This document shows positions 12,701 to 21,742 of a DNA stretch of 64,000 nt, piece by piece. Source of the DNA: Acridotheres tristis (Eukaryota; Chordata; Aves; Passeriformes; Sturnidae). Below the pieces are notes generated by a model. That model was not told the origin of the DNA. It saw nothing but the letters and a program-made list of their open reading frames with translations, and did no database searches. The DNA is taken from the NCBI GenBank assembly GCA_037013685.1, contig CM072891.1, positions 620,001 to 684,000 on the forward strand, given 5' to 3'. How positions within the stretch are numbered: the first letter of the stretch is position 1; every line of letters begins with the position of its first letter. Position numbers and translations under genes: made by a program.

Positions 12701-14223
12701 CTATGAGGAAAGGCTGACAGAGTCAGGTTTGTTCAGCCTGGAGAAGGTTCCAGGGAGATCTTATAGTGCCTTCCAGTACCTAAATGGAGTCACAAGAATC
12801 CTGGAGAGGGACTTCTCACAAGAGCATGTAGTGATAGGACAAGGGGGAGTGGCCCTAAACGGAGAGAGTAGGTTTAGATTAGATATAAGGTAAAAATTCC
12901 TCCCTATGAGGCTCCGGAACTGGTTGTACAGAGAGGTTGTGGATAACCCATACCTGGAAGTGATCAAGGCCAGGCGGGATGGGGCTTTAAGCAACCTGAT
13001 CAAGTGAAAGGTTCCTGCCCATAGCAGACAGTGAGTTAGATTGAGATGATCTTCAAGGTCCCTTTCAATCCAAACCACTCTATGAACATGGTGAAACAGA
13101 GTAGAAAAGAATAAAGCTGTACAAAATACGAGCTCAAAGAAATCAGGCTTTATTAGAATGATAGCAAAGAGAAGATAAGCAAAGGACTTCAGAGGAACAT
13201 CAAATAGCACTACCAACGATAGATGGCAGAGGTATGAGATTACAAAAAAGTAGCCTAGTACCAGAAAATGAAGCATACTAGTAAAATATTTAAGCTCCAT
13301 AGAGACTGTGACTGAGATTTTTAGGCAGATGATTCAAAATATTTCATGCTAACTAAATGCATCCAGAATCCTATATACCAGCAAAGATAGTGCAGTTGTC
13401 AAGGAGAAAGTGTCGTGATTACAGCTTAACTACTGACTACAACTTTGGCAAGGAAGGGAAGTATAGAACTACGGAGCTGTCATTCCCAGTGCTTCAGCCT
13501 TATGTTCAAGGCTTTACGAAGCAGCATCAAGGCACAGAAGAATCAGTTAAGGACTCTCAGCAGTGTCTAAGGGACTGAATAACAAACCCTTTACTCACGG
13601 AAATCCTCAGGCACAATTAGTTTAGTTGTTATTATCGTATTCTCAATTTCTTGAGGGTCAGTACACGCTCGGATGCCCCTGTATTGTCTTAACATGAACA
13701 TGACAACAGTAGCTTTATTTTTGCACCATTAAACACTATTTCCTGTCGATCCTTCCCACGGAAGACGGAGAGAGCTCCCACGGCCGCGGGAGAAGGCACC
13801 ACTCACGGCCCGGGCCCGGCCAAGTCCCGCCCCGGGGGCGCCTTCCACACCTCGGCGGCACCTACGGCCACGTCCCCGGGGCCTGGGGCCCAAGCGGGGC
13901 CGGGGTCCCTTTGCAAGAACCGCGGCCGGGGGCTCCGGAGCCCCGCCGCCCCGGGCCCGCCGCCGTAGAGGCGAGGAGAAGGCGCTAGAGGGGCCGCCAC
14001 CGCGTTGCCGGGAGACCCAAGCCGGGTGAGAGGGCGCGAATCCCCGGCGGAGGCGCGGCGGCGCCCGCGGCCCGCCCCGCGGGGACAGAGGCAGGCGCGG
14101 CGGCCGCAGCTGGCGGCCGGTCCCGCTCCCCCGCCGGAGCGCCGGGAGGGGCCGGTGCCGCCCTCACGGCGGGACCGCGGGCGGGCGCTCACCTGTCTGC
14201 TTCTCCCGGATCCCGGCCGCCAT
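643..14223 (-). CDS. SCFD1: SCFD1 (SLY1), Sec1/Munc18-family vesicle fusion regulator, 5' part of gene (10 coding exons)
   Basis: The ten exons, read on the minus strand, are 14193-14223, 9217-9287, 8416-8504, 7339-7429, 6460-6582, 5327-5414, 4842-4931, 3608-3663, 2537-2622 and 643-742. All introns are GT-AG and the phases join exactly to 825 nt (275 codons). The protein matches vertebrate SCFD1, known to be about 640 residues, so a little over 40% is present; the rest lies left of position 643. The family binds syntaxin-5/syntaxin-18 type Qa-SNAREs and supports ER-Golgi SNARE assembly; it is cytosolic and peripheral to membranes. Recognisable segments are [40 protein letters not shown] and [19 protein letters not shown]. 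The N-terminus is shorter than in human, where an alanine run precedes the IRE(R/K)QT motif. Intron 1 (9288-14192) carries most of the repeats. The other introns hold only the CR1 piece near 7.0 kb and otherwise anonymous AT-rich DNA. Confidence 0.97.
2537..2622 (-). CDS. SCFD1: SCFD1 coding exon 9
   Basis: It encodes residues 214-241 ([18 protein letters not shown] to GAGQF) plus two bases of codon 242. The acceptor is CTCAG and the donor is GTATTG. Confidence 0.96.
3608..3663 (-). CDS. SCFD1: SCFD1 coding exon 8
   Basis: This 56-nt exon encodes residues 195-213 ([19 protein letters not shown]). It is the smallest internal exon in this part of the gene, and the phases match both neighbours. 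Confidence 0.96.
4842..4931 (-). CDS. SCFD1: SCFD1 coding exon 7
   Basis: It completes codon 165 and encodes through residue 194: [18 protein letters not shown] then SLFCFFVTL, plus one base. The sequence is nearly invariant against my recollection of the human protein. Confidence 0.97.
5327..5414 (-). CDS. SCFD1: SCFD1 coding exon 6
   Basis: It encodes residues 136-164 ([18 protein letters not shown] to LVSYR) plus one base of codon 165. The acceptor is TAG and the donor is GTAAGT. Confidence 0.97.
6460..6582 (-). CDS. SCFD1: SCFD1 coding exon 5
   Basis: It encodes residues 95-135, starting [20 protein letters not shown] and ending VTQVAK. At 41 whole codons it is a symmetric exon. A GTAAG donor follows the last lysine. 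Confidence 0.97.
6925..7165 (-). mobile_element. CR1 LINE fragment (3' end) in an SCFD1 intron
   Basis: The minus strand translates to the end of the CR1 ORF2 ([19 protein letters not shown]), the conserved C-terminal part of chicken-repeat-1 elements. It is 5'-truncated and old. Confidence 0.8.
7339..7429 (-). CDS. SCFD1: SCFD1 coding exon 4
   Basis: It encodes residues 64-94, including [18 protein letters not shown] and NIDRMCQ, a conserved Sec1-domain strand-loop region. GT-AG boundaries and phases agree with both neighbours. Confidence 0.97.
8416..8504 (-). CDS. SCFD1: SCFD1 coding exon 3
   Basis: It encodes residues 35-63 ([18 protein letters not shown] to TLH) plus two bases of codon 64. 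This is the start of Sec1 domain 1, the syntaxin-binding N-terminal lobe. The acceptor is TTTCAG and the donor is GTAAGT. Confidence 0.97.
9217..9287 (-). CDS. SCFD1: SCFD1 coding exon 2
   Basis: It encodes residues 11-34, beginning [12 protein letters not shown] and ending EPVWK. The acceptor is CCAG before TGGCTTT and the donor GTAAGAA follows the lysine codon. The preceding intron is 4.9 kb. Confidence 0.97.
10150..11310 (-). mobile_element. Old, long CR1 fragment in SCFD1 intron 1
   Basis: It begins with the CR1 3' region (plus strand: CAGGGGACCTTGGAAGACCT). The minus strand at 10863-11060 encodes a decayed reverse transcriptase motif, [11 protein letters not shown]. The copy has many stops and small indels and is inactive. 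The right limit is blurred; similarity may continue to about 11.5 kb. Confidence 0.7.
12060..12250 (-). mobile_element. CR1 3'-end fragment, minus strand
   Basis: The plus strand starts CACAGAATCATTTAGGTTGG, the complement of the CR1 3' terminus, and continues with the typical CATGTCCAGCTGAACACCTC. It ends abruptly against an oppositely oriented CR1. Confidence 0.8.
12255..13085 (+). mobile_element. CR1 fragment, plus strand
   Basis: It encodes the C-terminal end of ORF2: [11 protein letters not shown], then [40 protein letters not shown] and SLEKV, in shifted frames. It ends with the CR1 3' tail (CAAGGTCCCTTTCAATCC). Broken by frameshifts. Confidence 0.85.
14193..14223 (-). CDS. SCFD1: SCFD1 coding exon 1
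   Basis: It encodes residues 1-10 ([10 protein letters not shown]) plus the first base of codon 11. The ATG has A at -3 and G at +4, a strong Kozak context, and lies in the CpG island. The donor reads ACAG|GTGAGC. The start was chosen because it is the only ATG upstream of and in frame with the conserved IREKQT segment in this exon. Confidence 0.95.
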
Positions 14224-14226
14224 CTT
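14216..14226 (-). promoter_or_regulatory. SCFD1: YY1-type motif overlapping the SCFD1 start codon
   Basis: The minus strand reads AAGATGGCGGC, the YY1 consensus, with its ATG being the SCFD1 initiator. Many housekeeping genes carry YY1 just downstream of the start site in this arrangement. Binding is inferred from the motif only. Confidence 0.65.
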
Positions 14227-14817
14227 CCCGCGCCGCCGGCCCGGCCGCCCCGCCCCGCCCCGCCTGCGCAGCCGCTGCGACACGTGGCGGGCCCCGGGCC
14301 GGGGGCGGGCCCCGCCGAGCCTGGAGCGGCCGCTGACGACTGAAAACACGGGCCTGTGCTTTGCCCCGGCCGGGCACAACACGGGGACAACAGGGCGAAC
14401 AGCCTCTTGCACCGCTTTTCTATTGAGGAGGTGGTAGGTTATGCTCTCGGACTGAAGTTGCAAGAAGAAATAACTGGAACAGCTTTGATACGACCACATC
14501 CTGACTAAATGAGTGATGGTTCAAAACCAGGGGTCTAGCTACGAATGAAGTCGTGTAGTTCTAGTGAGTTACTTTGCTTTCTTTACCTGAGGCCGCACAT
14601 ACCCCCTGCTTTCATGGCTTACAGCAATCCTACCCAGGACGAGCCCCTTTGCCCCAGCTCAGCTTTGGGCACAGTAATATCCGGATAAACATGCCATATA
14701 CACCTCTGTATAAATCTATGGGCACCCAAATGAACCTACAGCCAATAGTGGTAACACTTCTAGGGCTAAAATCCGTAAATCAACAAAATAAAAACACAGA
14801 AGCTACGTATTTAACCT

Positions 14818-14823
14818 TTTATT
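14818..14823 (-). terminator. G2E3: Candidate distal poly(A) signal of G2E3
   Basis: The minus strand has AATAAA preceded by AAAGTGC and followed about 25-40 bases later by a GU/U-rich stretch (TGTGTTTTTATTTTGTTG). This is the classic arrangement of hexamer, cleavage zone and downstream element. Confidence 0.5.
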
Positions 14824-17800
14824 GCACTTTGGCCATATACACCGTATTCCCCACAATTAATGATTATTTCAACACTGATGCTACACCTGTCATGTAAAAC
14901 ATTGCTTGAATATGCAACAGTTCAGGCACTGATCCTGCAGTTCAAGTTAGAGCTACAAAAATTACAGAATTACATTTTGTTGCATAACATTCTAAATACC
15001 AAAACGTTAAAAAGAACATTGTTTATGTAATACAAATTCAGAGGATTCTTTACAAACATTAACAGTTTAAAAATTTTCTGTATACATATGATTTGACACT
15101 TCAAAAGCTTTTTGCTTTTTAATTTTTTCTTTTGTCTAACTAGACATACACTTACATAAGAAACAGTAAAGTTTTAGCTTTAAACATGTTTTACTATATA
15201 AAACAGATTCAAGATAAACTTGAAAAGTGTATTTTGTAGGGTTCAAAGTTATAATTCTTTCTATTTAAATCAGATTTTTGGATACTATTTTCAAAATGCA
15301 TATACAGAATGTGACTGTGAATTATTAACAAACACTCAAAAACCTAGTGTTTTCAAATTCCAGGACTTAACATCTTCATGAAAATAATCAAAACTGCAGC
15401 ACACAATGGTTTAAACTTTTAGTATAAACCATTTTTTTCTACTTTGGACTATATTTCACTCTTAAATCAGTTAAAAAGGCTAACAGCTTTTTCTGGTAAG
15501 CATCCTCTGAATGGGTAAAAATACAAGTCAAAGAAATTTCTTATTCCTTGGTTTTTCAAACATAGAGCTAAAATACTTGAGGATTTTTAAAAATATACAC
15601 ACATTGTTAAGGAGACCATTCTAACCCCACTAATACTAATATATTACTGTTTAGTAGAAAATTATCACTCTAGAAAATAAATAGCTTATTTGATGTACTA
15701 ATTCCAGATGGAAACGAAGGGTTTGATGCAGAAACTGTGGGGTGAAGTTCTTTGGCCAAACACAAAAAGGACTAATAAGTTCTTTTGTGGTGCTGACAAA
15801 TCTTATAAAAGATGCAGCTTCTACAAGAATATATTTAATAAACAACTGATGCATATACAATTATTCCCCCTGTGTTACAGAAATACTGAAAGTAAGCAGC
15901 CTCCCTAATTTCCAGGTGTGCCTCAGGTTATGTTTATGTAAAATGAAAATAACCCCACAATATTGCACTTCAGTGATCTGCTACAACAACAAAAAACCTA
16001 CGGTCTTTATAGCTACATTAAACTGCTCTTACAATTTCCTGACAAGGGAGGCCATTCTGTGCTTGGAAGTTAGTCTATTCAATGGAATTCTAATGAACAG
16101 TTCAAATAAATTTATAACTGGTTTGTATAAATAAATGCTGAAAAGGAGGAAATTCCTTTCCAAAGCAGCATTTAGGAATACAACTTGAATACATGAAGTA
16201 CTGTATTGCAGTGTCTAGACAGAGCTGATCAAACCAAAAGAAAAGGAAAAGATGACTTGTCCTGAAGGGGTACATGTCACTACTAGAAAATGGGAACAAA
16301 TTCTGTGCAAGAAAAACCCTTTCATCAAGCAATATTACATACTGTAATATGTGATTTTACAAATTCAGTGTTTGGATATAACATTGTATAGCAGATCATT
16401 TTAAAGTTAACATTTTTTACACCTGGCATATAGGTTTGGTCTGCCTTTGTATAAAAGCCTTTCAACTGCTGAGTTTAAAAGAAATAATAGGTGCGAACTC
16501 TATTTTTGTAATCTCAGGTATGTTTTGAAGCCTTATATTCACATTATTTTATTATTTCTTTCTCCATTTAAGGTTTTAAAAATGCAGTTTATTTAATTCC
16601 AGGTTCTGAACAATTTCTCTTGCCGCTGCAGGTACCAAAAGTCCTTGTCCTTTAAAATTAATCACACTCTGCTTGCTTTTGTAAAATCTGTACATCTCAG
16701 TTGGAAGACTAATATTACAGAACACATTTATCTTTAACTAGCAAAGAAAAACAAATACTGCACTCATTTTTAAAGTATATCTGCAAGAAACTCGTTGTAT
16801 TTGAAAAATACAAACATACAATACGAATCCTTATTACGTAAACAAATTTGTGCCAAACCACTCTCTTTATAATGGTGATAAAACACTGTGAAGGCTAAGA
16901 ATACAAAGAATTTATTGGCAGAATGAGAGTCAAAAATTATGCACAGATCAGAAACACAGAGTATTATAGGAGAAAAAACAATGAGAAAATGCTTAGTATA
17001 TAAACAAGTAAGATTACATTCTCCAAAAGATCATGTATTTATTTTAAAGGAGACTTGAATATGCTTTCGCCCAACAAGCAAAAACCACTGCTGATCCTGT
17101 CTTAATTTCTAATATTCTAATAAATTTATAATAACAAGACTGATGCAATTAGATTGTTTTAGGCACTATTAATAAGAAATGTCTTACCTAAGACTTGCAA
17201 TGATTTCCTTAGACTTTCTGTTATTTTTTCAGAAGCACTATTAATAAGAAATGTCTTACCTAAGACTTGCAATGATTTCCTTAGACTTTCTATTATTTTT
17301 TCAGAAGCACCTATCCATTTATAATTACTGTGGATGCACTTCCTTGCCAAGGAATTCAAATGTAAAGCAATCCTGCTTGTATTTTCAATTCAAACCAAGC
17401 CGTATTAATAAGAAAGGGTATAATTACTTTCCAGTATTTTGAAGAATGTGCATACATATACATATGTATCTATATTACATCTACAGCAAAACTTGTGTTC
17501 AGGACATATAGTACAGGTGGTCAAAACTAACAGAGGGAAATAGCATAATTTCAAAACAGACAGCAGCATACATTTAAAAAGAATGTATTTAAATGTCTTC
17601 TTAATGTCATAGTTTTAGTACTAATACCAATAAAGTGTTGCTTTATAGGCATTTCACTACTTATCTTTTACAGCTTTAATGGCCCTGCCACTTTCACAGC
17701 AGCACTAAATTACCACAGCACTAAAATATATTTTATACAGTGCTCAGAATGCACCTATGAACTGGAAGAGTTTAAAATAAAAGCTAGAAAAGTGTCAGGC

Positions 17801-20800
17801 CTGGACAAGCTTGATGGTAGACTGCCTTTAGTTTAAGGGAGAGCTTTAGTGCATGGTCGTATGAAAATACTTTAATGGAAAACAAGTTTACATGTTCTAA
17901 TGAGCAACAAATTTTATTCTTTCATACTCAACAACATTAAGTCTAGCTCCTACACTTCACTTTGAAAGACTAGTTATTGGTGCGTGTTCAACATTTCCTT
18001 CTGGTTTTTACTATTTTGGCTCTCTGAGTAATTAAAAATTAATGCATGACAGTAGAAGGCAGAAACGTGCAAATGTCAAAGATTTTCTTTAAAAACAGAG
18101 ACAAGTTCAACTGGACTTTGTCCTTATGCTGTATTATTTTACCTATGTTTTCTCCAGACCTTGAATGCACTAGCCACACTGATCATAAAAACAAGTATTT
18201 TTTAAACTTTCCTAAGTTTCTATGAACCATCAGAATGTAAATGAATCAATACAAAACAATTACTGAAAAAATATACATATACTGAAAAACTGCATCACAG
18301 TTTTTACGCAAGACAATGCTCTACAGCAATTATCTTTAAAATTTACCTGGTTTGTTTCTGATAAATAAGTTACCTAAGTATTTGATACAATCCACATACT
18401 TACCTGTTACAGAGTGTGGTAACATTTCATACCTGTCTACAGCAAAAGCTGACCTTTAAATTACTTCTGCAAGAGGACACTTAAGGTCAACTTCAACAGG
18501 AAAATTATTCAGAAGAGAAAGTTTTTTTTAATTTGAAAATTGTTTTCCATCTCATAACATTACAACTTTTAGCACACAATTTTGAGGGAAAGGTTGGAAA
18601 AATACTAAAAGCATGTTGTCCAAAAATACAGTAGCGAACTGAAAGCAGACGTTCCTATGGAAAACTCAAGTTTCCAACATTCAGTTCAATAGCAAAAATA
18701 CTTATTCCCTTTCGACTCTTAGTGTGTTTCTGATGGTGAACTCCATTTTATTTTTGAACTGCTGATACGTCTTTGTTATAGGAAGCTCTAAGCAATTAAG
18801 AAGTCTGTTTCCAATGGGATACCTTATACGCAAAAATTTAATAGTAGGTTCAGGATCAAAACCAATGGATGGTATATAACAGGAGCCTGTTACAAACAGC
18901 AGAACATCCTCCAATGTCACTACAGACTCACCACCTAAAACAGTAAGATTAAGTTTTATCATTGATTGTCTATTACATATAAACCGTTACCCTGCATGTT
19001 AAGTGCTAAGAGGAAAGAAACCCCACATGAAATCAAATCAATATGCTGAATAAACATGCAGTTATATGGCTACCTAAGAAAAAGTTTAGCAAGAAAAACC
19101 CACTTCAGTTAGTTCTGAAAAAATCTTAAGTGAATACAAAAATCTCTTCTGGGAGAAAAAGATAGATTGTCTGAAGTCTTAAAGACCACTGTTTTCTATC
19201 TAATAAAGGATTTTTCTGTATCACTTAGGTTAAGTGATGGATTTTTACTTTCTAATTCACAGAAATCCTAGAGCCAATCTTTCAGATATTACCCCTCCAA
19301 AGTTTTGGGCAACAGTTTCAGAAATTTTAATTAGTAAAAAAAGAGGGGGAAGAAGTAACAATTAGGAACTGATAATGACTACAAAACCTTGCTCTATTTA
19401 CACTACTGAACATGAAAAATAAAATTCTGTATGTATACCAGCAACTAAATAACCTGAACAAGGACGGGGAGGATTTTTTAATTTAAAAAAAAATAAATTA
19501 CTTACTTTCCACATCTTGCAAATAGCCCATCCAAAAATCAGCACCTTCAACTTTATTTACATCTGATGAGGAATGGATTGTAAAGAGATCACAAACAGTT
19601 TTTGCTGAAAGTCTTTCGGGTTTGTGGCACATTATGCTAGAGAACACATCTGGGTGCATCTGCATTTTCTCTAGAACGCCAAGGGTTTTCAAACCCTGCC
19701 TAAAACTAGGAGAGGGGGAGAAAAAAGAGTGACCATGCATCAGAACTCTGCATTTTATAAAGCTGCAAGATGGGATATAATAAACTTCCCCATCTCCAGT
19801 CTCTAAATCTTGTCAAGAAGGTTACACAATTCTCTCCCATTTTATCTTGGGAAACGTGTTTAACTCTCATTTTAACAATCTAAATGTTTCTCAGCTTTTT
19901 GGGGAGATTAAAGAAATACCAGTGATATGTAGAAATGAACCTTATTTCCTGGTACTTGACTGTATGTACAAGGTATACTTCTAACTTCAGTATGAAAACA
20001 TAGCAATTATTTTCCTTACAAATAGCTCTTTGGAAAACAGCTTAAATTCTTTATCCAAAGACAAAACGAGTTGCCTTAAAATATAGCCTTTGCTTGGCTT
20101 TTGCAAGTCTGCACGTGCTTACATGCTACTATTTGTGCCTGTAGCAAATGCAGACAGCAGCATCCTGGGCTGTACGAGGAACTGTGTTGCCAGCAGCTCA
20201 AAGGAGGTGATCTTCTTCCTCTGTTCAGCAGCAGTAAGGCCACACTTGAAGTGCTGTGTCCAGTGCCAGCCTCCCCAGTACAAGAGATAGGGACTGGAGA
20301 GAGCCTGGGAAGGGTGACTAGGATGATTAAGGGACTAGAGCATAACCCTATGAGGAGAGGCTGAGAGAACTGGGACTCTTCAATCTAGAGGAAGAAAAGG
20401 TTCAGGTGGAATCTCAACATGTAGAAGTGTCTGAAGGAAATGTGCAAGGAGGTCAGAGACAGGCTCTTTTCAGTGGTGCCCAGTAGCATAGAACATTTAA
20501 CAGCTAAAATAACCAACTCTCTAGTTACTCAGTCCTTTATAACGACAAGTAATTTCTTGTTCTACTCTCTTATGCCCCTCTTAAGTCCATCTCCCAAAAT
20601 GTACAAAACTCCACTACCTCATAAACAAATGAGCTAATTATTGTTTTACTTTTTAACTCATTAATTTTAAAATACGGTAATGATTATTCAAACATGCCTG
20701 AGGGCCTTGACTGAAGGACTATGAAGGTCTGACCTTCATTAAAAAACATCCTTACATTAAGAATCAGTTTTCATAGCTCTTAGAGATTGAGTTGATCAAA

Positions 20801-21709
20801 TTTGTCAAATATAACACTATATGTGAAGTTTAAATCAGGCCATGCTTGTTGAAAAAATTAGCATCCAATAAATTTTTACCAAGCAGATGAAATATGTGAA
20901 TTGGAAATAAGGCCAGAGACCAATCAAAGAACAGTCAAAAGCTGCAACTTTTCCAGTTAATGAGGTCATCACTGCCTCACAGAAACATCAATGCAACACT
21001 TATGTTCTAAGCAGGCCAATTTACACTTACTGACAGTATTGTACTCCTAATGGCACACACAAACTCCCTAATCAGAACACTAGAAAATTCAGTTGAGTTT
21101 TAAATGTACGTTAAACATTTCAAAAATGTAAAGATTCTAAACTCAAGCAATTCTGAATTAGAATTGATCACAGGCTAGAGAAATCTTATAGTACAAAGGT
21201 CTTTGTGACATTGTAGTTTAAAAACTGTGAATCTGCCTTCTTCATAGGCTGAAAAAAGAATATGACCCAGGGAGTAGTCAGAGCAGATATGCAGAGAAAT
21301 AACTTCAGTCTTTTGGTTTAACTACCTAGTTAACAGCTGTTACTTAATCAACTGAAAATTACAATATACTTTAAACCACTACAGTGGTTTAAATGGAGAT
21401 TAAGTAAGAACATGTGAAAGTTAGTTTTAGCAACATATTATTTAGAGTTGCAGTGAGGAAAAGAACCAAGAAGTTCAAAAACTCAAGCAAAACAAACCTT
21501 TCTAAGGGTAAAGTAACTCTCTTGATTACATAGGAGATCAATATGTCATTCACCAGCACGTTCTTATCACACAAAGCTGTTACAGGTCTTAAACATCCAG
21601 CAGCAGCGAGGAATTCACAGCAGTCCTGTAGTGTAGACTGTAGGCTGGACAGACTATTTGCATATTTTATCTGCATAAAAAGATAAGTTAGGCACTTGTT
21701 TACTACATA

Positions 21710-21742
<33 letters not shown>

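Larger units (their letters stand above)
13740..14400. promoter_or_regulatory. SCFD1: CpG-island promoter of SCFD1
   Basis: This GC- and CpG-rich block contrasts sharply with AT-rich DNA on both sides and contains the SCFD1 start codon. Repeated GC boxes (CCCGCCCCGCCCCGCC) lie near 14250-14266, followed by an NRF1-like CCTGCGCAG. No TATA box is apparent, so this looks like a housekeeping promoter with dispersed initiation. The open frames across the island in both directions are low-complexity Pro/Arg/Ala/Gly reading and are not genes. Confidence 0.85.
14790..18701 (-). other. G2E3: Probable G2E3 3' untranslated region
   Basis: This is about 3.9 kb of AT-rich, low-repeat DNA between the G2E3 stop and the distal poly(A) signal. 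Several AATAAA hexamers occur on the minus strand (17913-17918, 17038-17043, 16911-16916, 14818-14823), so alternative ends are likely. It contains a 72-bp tandem duplication near 17.2 kb. The small open frames here are not credible genes. Confidence 0.5.

Noticed and set aside
13803..14499. Long open frames on both strands at 13.8-14.5 kb (up to 195 codons)
   Set aside because: They lie in the SCFD1 CpG island and read low-complexity Pro/Ala/Arg/Gly; open only because stop codons are rare in GC-rich DNA. Only the short [10 protein letters not shown] exon is real.
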